From NCBI GenBank assembly GCA_014529385.2, contig CM043944.1:172362740-172426739 (forward strand): 64,000 bases of DNA, in the 5' to 3' direction. Shown here piece after piece: positions 9,766 to 20,844 of the stretch (its first letter is position 1; every line of letters begins with the position of its first letter). The position numbers and the translations under genes are program-made. The notes below the pieces were generated by a model. The model was given only the letters and a program-made list of their open reading frames with translations. It did no database searches and was not told where the DNA came from. The stretch comes from Adiantum capillus-veneris. Its lineage: Eukaryota; Streptophyta; Polypodiopsida; Polypodiales; Pteridaceae.

Positions 9766-11389
9766 TTTGGCTCGCCATTGTTCATTTGTGGCAAAGATTA
9801 CACAGGAACTTAGACCCACATGTTTTGAGGATGTTGTCAAGGATGAAAATGGTGGCAAGGTATGGATGAAGATATGGGTGCACTTGATGCAAATGCAGCA
9901 TGGGAATTGGTGCCATTACCAAAGGATGAGAAGGCAATTGGATGTAAGTGGGTTTACAAAATAAAGCATAATGTTGATGGCAGTGTGAGAAGGTACAAGG
10001 CTAGACTTGTGGCCAAAGGTTATGCACACTCTTATAGGATTGATTATGAGGAGACGTTCAGTCCCAAAGGTGGCTACCATTCGTGTGTTTATCGCAGTGG
10101 TTGTCGCATTAAAATGGGTGTTGAAACAAATGGATGTAAAGAATGAAATTTTTGAATGGAGACTTGGAGGAAATTGTGTATATGGAGCAGCCACAAGGTT
10201 ATGCAAATATGAGGCTAAGCGACCTTGTATGCAGGTTAAAGAAAGGATTGTATGGGCTGAAGCAAGTACCTAGAGCTTGGTATGAGAGGATTGTGGAATT
10301 CCTCATTTCATTGGGCTTTGAGATGTCTGATGCAAACCATTCATTGTATGTGCAAAAGAATGAGGCAAGAATTGTGGTAATATTTATCTATGTGGATGAT
10401 TTGATTGTTGGAGGTAATAATGTGGCTGAAGTAGAGGGCGTGCATGCTCTACTTATGCATGAGTTTGACACGAAAGACTTGGGAGACTTGCGGTATTTCT
10501 TAGGCATTGAAATTATTCGCACAGCAGAAGGTGTATGGTTGTCACAAAGGCAATATGCTTTGGATATGTTGAAAAAGTATGGATGGCTTATTGTAAGCCA
10601 ATTTCAATGCCCTTAGATTAGAACTTGAAGTTGGGAAATGATGAAGGTCGGGTTCTTTTGATAACGCTATCATGTGCAAGAAGATTGTGGGTAGCTTGAT
10701 CTACTTAACTATCTCATGTCCAAACTTGAGCTACAAAGTTGGATTGGTGAGTCAGTTTATGCAGTCTCCCAGGAAGCCACACTTGGATGCAGTGAGGCGT
10801 ACTTTATGCTATGTGAGTGCTACACAATTGGATTGATGAGTCAGTTTATGCATTCTCCCAAGAAACTACACTTCGATGCAGTGAGACGTACTTTGTGCTA
10901 TGTGAGTGCTACTTTGGAGTATGCACTCTTTTATAGGGCTGATGTGGAGTTGTAGCTTTATGGCTACACAGATGCGGATTGGGCTGGTAGTACTACGATT
11001 GCAGGTCTACCAACAAATTCATGTTCTCACTTGGGAGTGCTGCTATCACATGGATCAGCAAGAAGTAACCTACGATTGCTCTTTCAAGTACAGAGGCAGA
11101 GTACAGGGGTGTTGCAATGGCGGCATGTGAGGTAGCATGGCTGGGATTGCTACTTCACGACTTTAGAGTACATGTACAAAGGCCGGTTGTCATTTATTGT
11201 GAGAACTTCAACAGCATACAGTTGGCACAAAACCTAGTGTTTCATGCCAGGACAAAGCACATTGAGTTGCACTACCACTTCATTAGAGAGAGGGTCTTAG
11301 CGGGTGATATCGACCTAAAGTTTGTGGCGATAGATGAGAAGGTTGCAGATATCTTCATGAAGGCCCTTGGAGTGGCAAAGCTACAGTAG
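9766..11389 (+). pseudogene. Copia pol remnant: reverse transcriptase and RNase H
   Basis: Three frames together cover a Copia RT. 9767-10060 has the N-terminal part (A-W-E-L-V-P-L-P, CKWVYKIK, YKARLVAKGY). 10143-10616 has the palm with PQGY, KKGLYGLKQVPRAWY, the catalytic YVDD box, and DLGDLRYFLGIE. 11117-11389 has the RNase H end (KHIELHYHFIRE). Frameshifts near 10060 and 10140 and a stop near 10615 break it. Bases 10725-10800 and 10830-10905 are a local duplication of the SQFM-x-S-P segment. Gag, protease and integrase are absent. It abuts C2 leader DNA on the left. Confidence 0.8.
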
Positions 11390-11430
11390 TTTTGAGTGAT
11401 GTTTGGCATACGAGAGATGGCAGTGAGCTT

Positions 11431-11824
11431 GAGGGGGAGTGTTGAGATTTCAAGCTCAACATGTACAACTCCTAGATGACTATCATCGGCAGTCATCATC
11501 ATTAGTGCACCTTGGTGGATATGCATATCTTCACCAATGATACTACAGCTAGACTACACCGACCTGGTCTAAGTACCGGAGTGATGACACACTTATCTAC
11601 TCACCTCACTCACTAGCAGTTCATATTAAACCATTGTACTAGTTCTCATTTTATCTTATATTTTGTAGACCTCTTATTTGAGTTTGTAAAGAAGAAGAAG
11701 TACAGTTTTTTACCTCCATCTTTACTTGATGAACCAAAGGCTCTTTTCCCCCTATCTGATCGCACAAGCCACCATGTGTTAGCTTATCACTGGAAGCTTT
11801 TCACGCTATCAAAAAGTTTCAACA
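11431..11824 (+). mobile_element. Purine tract and 3' LTR of the second Copia
   Basis: The purine tract gagggggag (11431-11439) follows the RNase H stop closely and precedes TGTTGAGATTTC at 11440. A matching terminus TTTCAACA ends at 11824, giving a 385-bp LTR. The left boundary is solid; the right one rests on the TGTTGA/TCAACA pairing only, since no 5' LTR copy remains. Confidence 0.55.
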
Positions 11825-12019
11825 AGTAAATAATAAATAAAAACGCTGCACCTTTGCACGTACAGCACTTCTTCGCACAGTTTGTAGGCGTCAAGTACAG
11901 CACTTCGCGCAGTTTGTGCAGTTTGCAGTTTGCACAGTTCGAAGCTCAAAAGCTCGGACAGGTTGTTCCATTGCAGGTTCCCAAGGGCAACAGGTTTGTT
12001 GACTCGATTCCAGATTATG
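11825..12019. other. Unassigned stretch between Copia LTR and Gypsy C1
   Basis: The sequence contains short repeated pieces (gtacagcacttc twice, and cagtttg several times between 11878 and 11932). No frame or domain is visible. Confidence 0.4.
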
Positions 12020-12617
12020 CCAACTGATCATTGATTGAAATCCGTTGATCTACTTCTGTAACATAATTCTTTAGTAGATTGAGTATCATAAGATTGGCTA
12101 TCTCACTTTGGCCATCTATTTGTGGGTGATAGACCAAAGAGAAATTCTATCTTGTACCTAGATTTTCAAAGAGACCTTTTTCAAAATTACTAGTCATTCT
12201 AGGATCTCTATCTGACACGATGGATGTTGGCAATCCATGGTGTTTGAAAATCTGAGATATAAAGAGAGTTGCCATTTGGTGTGACTTAATAGTCTTATTT
12301 ACAGGAATAAAGTGTGCTTGCTTGCTAAACTTGTCGACTATTGTCCATATTCCCGTATTCCCATGGATAGACTTGGGTAATCCAAAGATAAAATCCATGG
12401 ATATACTCTCCCATGGTGAATTAGGGATTGGCAATGGCTGAAGTAATTCAGGTTGCTTCCCTCTATCATACTTAGTCTTTTGGCATACCACACATTTTGA
12501 AACATACTCTTGTATGTCCACTTTCATGGTAGGCCAATAAAAGTACGTCTCTACTCCTCGAAGAGTAGGTTGAATGCCTCTATGCCCCGCATAGAGAGGA
12601 GCATGGGATTCATACAT
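12020..12617 (-). pseudogene. Gypsy C1 integrase fragment
   Basis: It reads GHRG...TYFYWP, then CVVCQKTK (the zinc-binding HHCC region), then the core with MDFIFGLP (first Asp) and IVSDRDP (second Asp). The frame breaks at about 12147; remaining core sequence (DGQSEIA, with the third acidic residue) is visible in another frame to about 12020. The C-terminal part and any chromodomain are lost at the junction. Confidence 0.8.
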
Positions 12618-12677
12618 AACTTTCTCACGAAGGGAATGGGTAACGCATAGCCTATTGCCATGGAGAAGATAACCATC

Positions 12678-13240
12678 CTACAAGGTGAATGGTTCCTCTT
12701 TCTTCCCCAAAGCAAGGGCTGACATTACGTCTTTAAAGTCAGGGTCAGTGTCATACTCATCTATCATAGAAGATAGATCATTGTGAGTAGCTATAGACAC
12801 CGCATTAACTTTTGGTTGTTGTGAAAGTGCATCGGCCACTTGATTATGCTTACCAACAATGTGAGCAATATGAACATAAAATTGCAAAAGAAAATTTGCC
12901 CACCTCATTTGTTTGTCAGAAAGCTTGGTTTGTGTCATGAAGTACTTGAGACTTTGGTGGTATGTTCGTAAAATAAATGGAGTCCCCAATAGATAGTGCT
13001 TCCATGTGTTTAAGGCATGTAGAATAGCTAAAAGCTCTTTCTCATAAATGCCCAAGACCCATCCATCCGTATTGAGCCTTCGGATCTCATATGCTATGGC
13101 ATGCCCTTATTGAAGCAAGATTGCTCCAAGGCAAACACCACAAGCATCGCATTGGACCTCAAATGGCTTTAAGAGATCCGGAAGCATAAGGATTGGTTGG
13201 GAGGTTAGCTTCTCTTTGAGCTTATCAAAAGCATTTTTCT
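12678..13240 (-). pseudogene. Gypsy C1 RNase H
   Basis: It contains YEKELLAILHALNTWKHYL and the following HQSLKYF and VADALSQ segments typical of Gypsy RNase H. The usual R-T-D-H-Q-S-L is here R-T-Y-H-Q-S-L, so a conserved catalytic-site Asp is replaced by Tyr. The upstream part (13060-13240) is in other frames. Confidence 0.8.
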
Positions 13241-13261
13241 CCTTTAGCAGTCCATGAGTAC

Positions 13262-13992
13262 TTAACGTTCTTCTTTGTCATGTAATGATCCTGCTATTTG
13301 AGAGAATTTTGCTATGAAGCATCTATAGAATGCATACATACCAATAAAGCTTCTTAGCTCATGTAGATTCCTTGGATTAGGCCATGCTTTTATTACCTTT
13401 AACTTTGATGGATCCATACGGATACCATCTTGAGAGATAATAGGACCTAAGTATTGAATCTCTTGAAAGAAAAATTCGCTTTTCTTTTGATTGAGAAAAA
13501 GCTTGTTCTCCCTCAATGCTTGAAAAATCACTTGGAGATGTTGCTTGTGTTTCTCCAAGGACTTGGAGTAGATGATGATATCATCAAAGAACACTCCAGT
13601 GAATTTGCGGTAGGGTCTAATAATTTTCTCCATTAGACGATTGAACATGGTTGGTGCATTAGTCAAGCCAAAAGTCATGACTAGATATTCATAAAGACCA
13701 AAAGTTGTACGAAACGCTGTCTTTACGATATCTTCATCCACTATCCTTATTTGATGATAGCCACTTTTAAGGTCAATCCTACTGAAGTAGGTAGAGCCTT
13801 GTAGCTTATCAAACAGATCTCTATCCAAGGCACATGAATTTTTTTTTTGATAGTGATATGGTTTAGTGCTCGGTAGTCCACACACATGCAGTATGTACCA
13901 TCTTTCTTTTGCACTAAAAGGACTGGAGAACAAAAGGGAGAGGAGCTACGCCTCACCATCCCTTTGTCTACCAATTCTTGTACTTGCCTCAT
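13262..13992 (-). pseudogene. Gypsy C1 reverse transcriptase
   Basis: Two frames cover it: 13992-13850 with SPFCSPVLLVQKKDG and DYRALN, and 13840-13262 with [30 protein letters not shown], the catalytic FFDDIIIYS box and FIGMYAFYR. The break falls at a run of ten Ts on the plus strand (about 13840-13850), a likely slippage frameshift. The catalytic Asp pair is present. Confidence 0.85.
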
Positions 13993-14266
13993 GATCTCCT
14001 CTTGTTGAGCTTGGGAAACTCGATAAGGAGGCTTGTTAGGCGGTGAGCTTCCTGGTAGGAGCTCACTTCAATGGTCATCATCCCCTCGTTTTGGAGGTAA
14101 GTCCATAGGGATATCATCGATGAATACATCTTGGAATCCTTTTAGAAAGTTAGACAAGTCTAACTCTTCTTGATTCCTACCATTTACATTTGATGAAACA
14201 TTAGGATCTTTTAGGGACTCTTTGACAAAAATCATGTACGCAAAAATTTAGCACTTCATTGGTTTA

Positions 14267-14791
14267 TCAAAAAGCAGGAGGATTTACTAATGGTATTTCA
14301 CAACTAGACTTGCTAGCATCTATATACATGCTCTTTTCCATGTAGGTGAAGTAGGTTCTCCTTTCAGGGAACTTCATGTTGGCAGCCATGCGGTTGAACC
14401 ATGGTGCCCCTAGGATAGCATCCTCATGTTGGAGAGGAGAGATGAAAAAGTCTTCTTTGTTGACATAGCTTTGGACATGAAGCCTCAGTTTCCCAATCAA
14501 GGGAGTAAAGGAGGCTTGCTGTCTTTTGAAAGTGCTATCGGCAGTTACAGTATCCCCCATCTCAAAATCTTGAATGCCCAACTTGGTGGCAAACTCCATT
14601 GATATGAAGTTGTGAGTAGATCCAAGTTCAAACAAGATGAAGGCATCATGCTCCCTTATCTTTCCCCAAGCATAGGAGAGAGGTGATCCTTTGCAATGAG
14701 CATCCTCTTTTGGAGCTTCGATAGTGGAAGCTCTAGGAGTCGGGAATTTCTCTTGGGGCAAGAACGATAGCCATTTCCTTGCTCCCCACAC
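14267..14791 (-). pseudogene. Gypsy C1 aspartic protease
   Basis: A 174-residue frame. The active-site loop reads ILFELGSTHNFIS, where the family normally has L-x-D-S/T-G-S/A-T; the catalytic Asp is Glu and the next residue Leu, so the enzyme should be inactive. The second conserved region appears as AILGAPWF. It overlaps the end of the gag frame. Confidence 0.75.
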
Positions 14792-17014
14792 TTAAAACAT
14801 GTATGGTTCTTGCAAAGCTTCAAGATCTTCAGGAGAGAGTTTGTTTTTACCTTTGTAAATTCCCTTCTCCTTGAACCGATTGTTGTTGTTGTTGTTGTTG
14901 GAATTGCCTTGGGAAGAATTTTGGGCATTGATTTTCCCCTTTGCATTACTTTTGTCTTTGCTTTCGATGGGCTTGACATTCCTTCTAGCCCCTTGTTGGA
15001 AATTAATGCACAAAGCAACCATAGTCTGGTGGATTACTTTGGTGATAGAACCAGGCCATTGAGAGTTGACATACTCGGCCATCTCTTCAGGTAATCCTGC
15101 ACATAATTGTTGCTTTTGCTCGGCGATGTCTATCTTTTGAAGACAGTAGTCTTGAGATGTAAATCCCAAAACTTGTCCACGTATTTGTGGATAGACTCAT
15201 GAGAGAGAAGCTTCAAACTCCGCCATTTGGTAAGCACTTTGTCCTTTGCATCGCTTGCAAGGAATTGATTCATGATGGAAACTCGTAGAGTTTTCCATGT
15301 CTTTGGGGCTTCGCCTTTCCACGAAGACTAGCCCACCATCGACGAGCCAATTTCTGGAAGTGCATGCTACATGGTGTAGCTTGGAGGACTCTGTGAAGCT
15401 CTCATCTCCAAAGGCTGTATTAAATTGCTGGATGAAGGACAATACTTTGTCGGTAGCACCAAAGGTGCCATCATAGGTAATTAAAGAGATACTCTTTCCT
15501 CCTTCTTTGAACCTCTTGAGCTTTTGTGACCTTCGCCATGTAGGGTAAGATTTGCAATATCCTGCACATAATTGTTGCTTTTGCTCGGCGATGTCTATCT
15601 TTTGAAGACAGTAGTCTTGAGATGTAAATCCCAAAACTTGCCCACGTATTTGTGGATAGACTCATGAGAGAGAAGCTTCAAACTCCGCCATTTGGTAAGC
15701 ACTTTGTCCTTTGCATCGCTTGCAAGGAATTGATTCATGATGGAAACTCGTAGAGTTTTCCATGTCTTTGGGGCTTCGCCTTTCTACAAAGACTAGCCCA
15801 CCATCGACGAGCCGATTTCTGGAAGTGCATGCTACATGGTGTAGCTTGGAGGACTCTGTGAAGCTCTCATCTCCAAAGGCCGTATTAAATTGCTGGATGA
15901 AGGACAATACTTTGTCGGTAGCACCAAAGGTGCCATCATAGGTAATTAAAGAGATACTCTTTCCTCCTTCTTTGAACCTCTTGAGCTTTTGTGACCTTCG
16001 CCATGTAGGGTAAGATTTGCAATATCCTGTACATAATTGTTGCTTTTGCTCGGCGATGTCTATCTTTTGAAGACAGTAGTCTTGAGATGTAAATCCCAAA
16101 ACTTGTCCACGTATTTGTGGATAGACTCATGAGAGAGAAGCTTCAAACTCCGCCATTTGGTAAGCACTTTGTCCTTTGCATCGCTTGCAAGGAATTGATT
16201 CATGATGGAAACTCGTAGAGTTTTCCATGTCTTTGGGGATTCGCCTTTCCACAAAGACTAGCCCACCATCGACGAGCCGATTTTTGGAAGTGCATGCTAC
16301 ATGGTGTAGCTTGGAGGACTCTGTGAAGCTCTCATCTCCAAAGGCCGTATTAAATTGCTGGATGAAGGACAATACTTTGTCGGTAGCACCAAAGGTGCCA
16401 TCATAGGTAATTAAAGAGATACTCTTTCCTCCTTCCTTGAACCTCTTGAGCTTTTGTGACCTTCGCCATGTAGGGTAAGATTTGCAATGTCCTCCCCTCT
16501 TGTATTCTCTAGGAGAATAGCCATAGCTTTCATCGAAAGAGGAGGAAGGTGAAGAAGAAGGAGAAGAGGGTGACCTCTTTCTTGCCCTTTTCTTCCTTTG
16601 TTTCCTCTCTTCCCTTTCGGAGTGACGAGGAGAAGGATTGTGGATTGGTCATTTCCTATTGGGAGGAGTTGGTGACCGTTTAGACCGCTGTCTTCTTGGA
16701 GCCACATCTTCAGAGGAACTTAGGGATTCATTACTTCCTTCTTCTTTGGATTCCTCCTCTCGTATGGAAGAGAGTCTTCTTTTGGGGGTCTCATCAAGAG
16801 GCCTCCTAAGCTCTCTCTCCTCTTGGAGAGGAAGGGAAATCCCATAAGCACAAAGTTATTGAGTATCTTCAGCGTGCAAAGCAAGGTTGCCCGTAGCTTG
16901 CTGCAACCTAGTAACAAGATAATTGACAAACATGGGGGCATCATCATTAGCACCTTCATGTGTAAAATCAAAGTTATCAATGTTCATTCTACTCTCTTGG
17001 TTATTGTCAGCCAT
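14656..17014 (-). pseudogene. Gypsy C1 gag with expanded central segment
   Basis: The start ATG is at 17014-17012, about 400 bases after the primer site. The N-terminal ~55 residues read open until an in-frame stop near 16855. A basic Ser/Arg-rich region follows (16500-16700), then the capsid domain (LSFIQQFNTAF; KVLTKWRSLKL), an Asn/Lys-rich linker with seven Asn in a row near 14880, and a zinc knuckle (CFKCGEQGNGYRSC, 14780-14830) whose His is replaced by Asn. The capsid segment is present three times in tandem. Frameshifts separate the pieces. Confidence 0.75.
15095..16490 (-). repeat. Three tandem copies of a 465-bp gag segment
   Basis: The motif beginning cctgNacataattgttgctt recurs at 15095, 15560 and 16025, exactly 465 bases apart, which is 155 codons. 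Copies differ by only a few bases per unit, so the triplication is much younger than most of the decay in the element. Each unit covers the capsid core. Within a unit the reading frame shifts, so the triplication does not yield one open protein. Confidence 0.9.
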
Positions 17015-17397
17015 GCTAATTATTCTTATGTATAGATTACTTTGTGCTTTGGTATCCTCAAAAACCTTAGTCGCTACTCTTCTTTACCTTTGAAAAACAG
17101 TTCTCAAGTAGCCACAACCGTGGTTTAGACATTGTTGATTGCAAAGACTAGTGGAGAGGGTCTAACATTGCTCAGTTGATTATAGTTTCTGTTGAGCTTG
17201 CTCGTAGCTCAATAATGGTAAAGCCAAAGGCAAGCCCCAAGAGGCTCCATTATTAAGGCTAAAGTTCCCAACGATGCACCTTGAACTAAGTCCTTCTCAA
17301 CCAAGATAATAGATCCCTGTCCCACTTACCCTATAAACAAGCCAAACCTTTCATGGACAACTTAAGGACCTCTCTTCTTAATCAAGAAAAGGAGAAA

Positions 17398-17415
17398 CCA
17401 GTAGCTCTGATACCA
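17398..17415 (-). promoter_or_regulatory. C1 primer-binding site
   Basis: In element sense TGGTATCAGAGCTACTGG starts one base after the LTR end CATTACA. This is the Met-tRNA type. Confidence 0.8.
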
Positions 17416-17416
17416 A

Positions 17417-18844
17417 TGTAATGGAAATGGCCTATGAACTTTGAAAATAGCGAAATTAGGAGAATTAAAGAGATCATTTTTGTGAGATTACTTCGAGAAC
17501 ATAGAGGGTGAACTTAATCGATGGTAGTAACATAATCATAGTACTTAATTAACTTGGCATGAACAATACTTTTGCGAGAGAGAGAGTTTAGAGAACTTTA
17601 CAACATTTGAGGACCGGATTTATGTGGAGCTGGGTCCCCCCTCCAATAGGTTTTTGTATTATAGATTCTCCCATCAAGAGAGACTTGGTACAATACAATC
17701 TTTGTGTTCCTTGTGACCTAGGTGATGCAATGAAGATGGAAAGCTTCATGCATCAACAAGCATAACATAGACTGTGTAAAAAGAATTAACTATCCCCATA
17801 CTCAGTCCCAAGGCCTCAAACACCTTCAAAGGTGGAGAGATCTAACGGGGAATGAGGGTAGGGAAGAGGAAGAAGAAACATTCATAGGAGAAATAAATTG
17901 TTCCTCACTTATCATCACTCTTCTTGCTAGCATACATAATAGCATAGTAATGAAGATGGAGAAGATGGCAAGCTTAAGCATTGAAGCATGGCTCTTGGTT
18001 GGATTTGCATTTCATAGCCAAGAGTGTTGGTGTAGGCTCTCAACCTCTCTATTAGCTTGGAGAAGGAGATGGAGCTCTTGCACTTTGCACTTCACACAAT
18101 GAGACAAGCCTGGCCAATCACATGCAGAATGCATATCAAGCAACAAGGGCAGCCTTGGGACAAGTGTCCCCCTTTCCCCTTTGAGAGAGAGGACTTGATA
18201 AATGCATAGACAATTAATTAAATTAACTAAATTATTATTGGACCTCTTGGGAGGCGAACCATTAGACTTTAGGCACACTATGAGGGCAACATGGAGAGGA
18301 GCTTGACAAGTGTCCTATTTGCTTTCTTTGTACCAAGCTTGCCTTGTGTGAGGGTGTGTGTGTTCTCTCTCTAGCCCCTTCTTGTAGGGCTCGCCCCCTC
18401 CTTGTAGGGATCTTTGTTGACTTTGTGGAACACCTTACCCTCAAGCACCTTAGTCCTGGAGCACATTAGCACCTTAGTCAGAAAGCACGACAAGCATCTC
18501 AAGCACCTTAGTCACAAAGCACAACAAGCACCTCAAGCACCTTTGTCAGCAAGCATGACAAGCACCTCAAGCACCTTAGTTAGCAAGCAGGACAAGCCCC
18601 TCAAGCTTGGTCCGGGTTCCCACCTCAAGCTCAACCCTAGCTTACCTAAGGTCAAAGGACATTTAACACTAACCATTGGAGGTCTTTAATGAAGCTAACC
18701 CAAAGGTCTTTAAGCTCCATTGGCTAGACTTGCTCTTTGACAAATTATCTCTCATTTGGACCCCTTTACCATTGGCCTCGTGTTGAGATAGACCCGTAAG
18801 CACATGTCTATATTCTAACCCTTGTTCTCGTCTATTCTCCTACA
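17417..18844 (-). mobile_element. Gypsy C1 5' LTR (1428 bp)
   Basis: In element sense it runs TGTAGGAGAAT...CCATTACA. It shares dispersed blocks with the C2 LTR over its 3' half. The segment 18440-18610 holds several repeats of a cctcaagcacctt(a/t)gtNaNNaagca unit, a short minisatellite within the LTR. The C2 LTR lacks this array, so it is a copy-specific expansion. Confidence 0.7.
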
Positions 18845-19280
18845 TTAAATGATCATTTTAATATGAGAAAATCATTTGGGTTGGTTAGATATTATATTTT
18901 ATGACAAGAATTTCCATCAGAGCAAAGCTGCACAAGATACACTTTTGTCCTCTTTGATTCTAATTTTCTCTCTTAATCATGGCATGCACTCTCTTGATTG
19001 CATGGCTCTTGCTCTCTTATCTTTCATATATTTACCTTATTGTAATTCATGCTCCATGAGATGAATAAAGAGGCGGAAGGCAAATACTTAATCATATTGA
19101 TGGAGGGGAATGGTTGGTACCAAGTATGGTTCTTGTGTTTTGATTCTTGTTTATGTTGTGTGTAGTGATTATTAAATCAATTGTGTGTGTTTTTTTTTTT
19201 TAAACGAATCAAAGTTGTGTTGATAGTGTTGGGAATATTAGGAAGCCAACAATGGTATCATGTTGGTATCAGAGCTACAC
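18845..19280 (+). mobile_element. LTR D with primer site (left arm of an inverted pair)
   Basis: Bases 18911-19245 match 19902-20140 on the opposite strand (shared blocks ctctcttaatcatggcat, atggttggtacc, cttgtgttttgat). The segment ends GAAGCCAACA at 19251 and is followed by TGGTATCA and then TGGTATCAGAGC (19264-19275), a Met-tRNA primer site preceded by a partial duplicate of itself. It abuts the C1 LTR end. Confidence 0.55.
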
Positions 19281-19901
19281 TTGTTGGGAGTATTGAGTGG
19301 GTACAATCCAAAATGTTAAAAGAGATTAAAGTCACTAATCAACTTATATATTGATGCCCACAAACTTATCATGAGGCCGACAAAGGAAACTTGGTTAGCA
19401 GAGTTGTACTTTCTTTAGTGATGGCATCAAGATGTTTTAATATTGTTATGTTTAATGTGTGGGTCAAAAATATATAAATTGTGTCACACATTCCTCTAGT
19501 CCAGTACCTTGGGATTTGTTCTTTGACCAATTTGGGAGAGCCACCATTCACAACCCACATAATGCGAAGATTCTATTCAATGGTTATAATAGGCCCCATT
19601 GCCTGGCTGACTTTGCAAGCATACACATACATACGGGTGGCAGACATCGGATGACTTTCCTAAGAATTCCCCTTATTTTGTCGATTACTTCAATTTCAAG
19701 AATGCTATTGTTCACAGTAACATGTAGATGCATGTGACCAACTGATCACTTACACATAAATGGTACAATTTGCATGCAACAACAGACATGTTTGCATCTA
19801 CAGTTCCCAAGGAGGAATGGAATACTCTAGAAGACATACTTGAATAATGGAACAACTATGATCCAGTGATTCAAGGTGTCACAATGTCTTATACATATAT
19901 T
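19281..19901. other. Spacer between inverted D LTRs
   Basis: About 620 bases without a recognisable domain. It starts as leader sequence of the D element. No frame longer than about 90 codons is seen and none looks protein-like. Confidence 0.4.
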
Positions 19902-20140
19902 CTTGCAATCTTCCCAACACTTTCAGCACAATGTTGATTCATTAAATTTGAAAAAATGATTGATTGAATAATCACAATACACAAAGAGAGCAACATATAC
20001 AAGGATCAAAACACAAGACACCATACTCGGTACCAACCATCTCTCTCAATCAATATAATTGAGATGCCATGATTAAGAGAGAAAGTTAGCATAAAATAGG
20101 GCAAAAGTGTATCTTTTTTAGCTCTACTCTGATGGAGATA
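19902..20140 (-). repeat. LTR D fragment (right arm of the inverted pair)
   Basis: This is the reverse complement of most of 18911-19245 with substitutions and indels. Read on the minus strand it starts near ccatcaatatctccatcag and ends near tgttgggaagattg. No primer site follows on the minus strand. Confidence 0.6.
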
Positions 20141-20427
20141 TTGATGGCTCCATCGGCTTCGAAAGAGGGGTAAAACACCATGTTACCTGGTTAGAATACT
20201 CTCAGAGCACTCGTCTTCCTCGTGAAGAGTTGAGAAGTTGATTCCTACTGAAAAAGTGCGATGTGCGTGAAGATGCAATTTCAAAAGTGGTTGTTTTTCA
20301 CTTCAACTCTAAGAACAGTAGGTAAAGGAGAGTTCTAAGTTTACATTGGTTCTTTTGAATGGTTTTTGAAAATAATATATAAAAAAAATTGACAAAATGT
20401 TCAAAAGTAGTAACAACGTAACATTAA

Positions 20428-20547
20428 TGTTAGGCCAAGGGCCAGGACACACATGCGATTATGGGGTCTATATATAACTAGGACCAGGGGCCTATATATA
20501 GGATGGTTGGGTGGTTATGAGAGTGTAGTTGTCCCCAGTTCCTCACA
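20428..20547 (+). mobile_element. Short LTR-like repeat F, left copy
   Basis: TGTTAGGCCAAGGGCC...GTTCCTCACA, about 120 bp, with two TATA-like tatatata boxes. It matches 25037-25154 on the opposite strand. The size is that of TRIM elements (terminal-repeat retrotransposons in miniature). No primer site follows this copy. Confidence 0.55.
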
Positions 20548-20631
20548 GCTAGCCACGACTCTTTAAGTGAAGAAGGCTATGAACCAAAGCTGGATGGATT
20601 TGTAAATGAGGCAGTGGTGGCATGCTAGCCA

Positions 20632-20844
<213 letters not shown>

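Larger units (their letters stand above)
12020..18844 (-). mobile_element. Ty3/Gypsy element C1, 3'-truncated
   Basis: In element sense: 5' LTR (18844-17417), Met-tRNA primer site, gag with zinc knuckle, aspartic protease, reverse transcriptase, RNase H and integrase, which is the Ty3/Gypsy order. The integrase end and the 3' LTR are missing at the left junction near 12020. Every domain has a frameshift, stop or catalytic substitution, so it is dead. Gag similarity to element B (LSFI-x-x-F ... A-x-x-x-W-W) places it in the same broad chromovirus-like group. The C2 LTR is a second family member. Confidence 0.85.

Noticed and set aside
15095-16490. Regular repeats that could suggest a CRISPR-like array
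   Set aside because: Units are 465 bp, contiguous, without spacers, and encode gag capsid. The window is eukaryotic.
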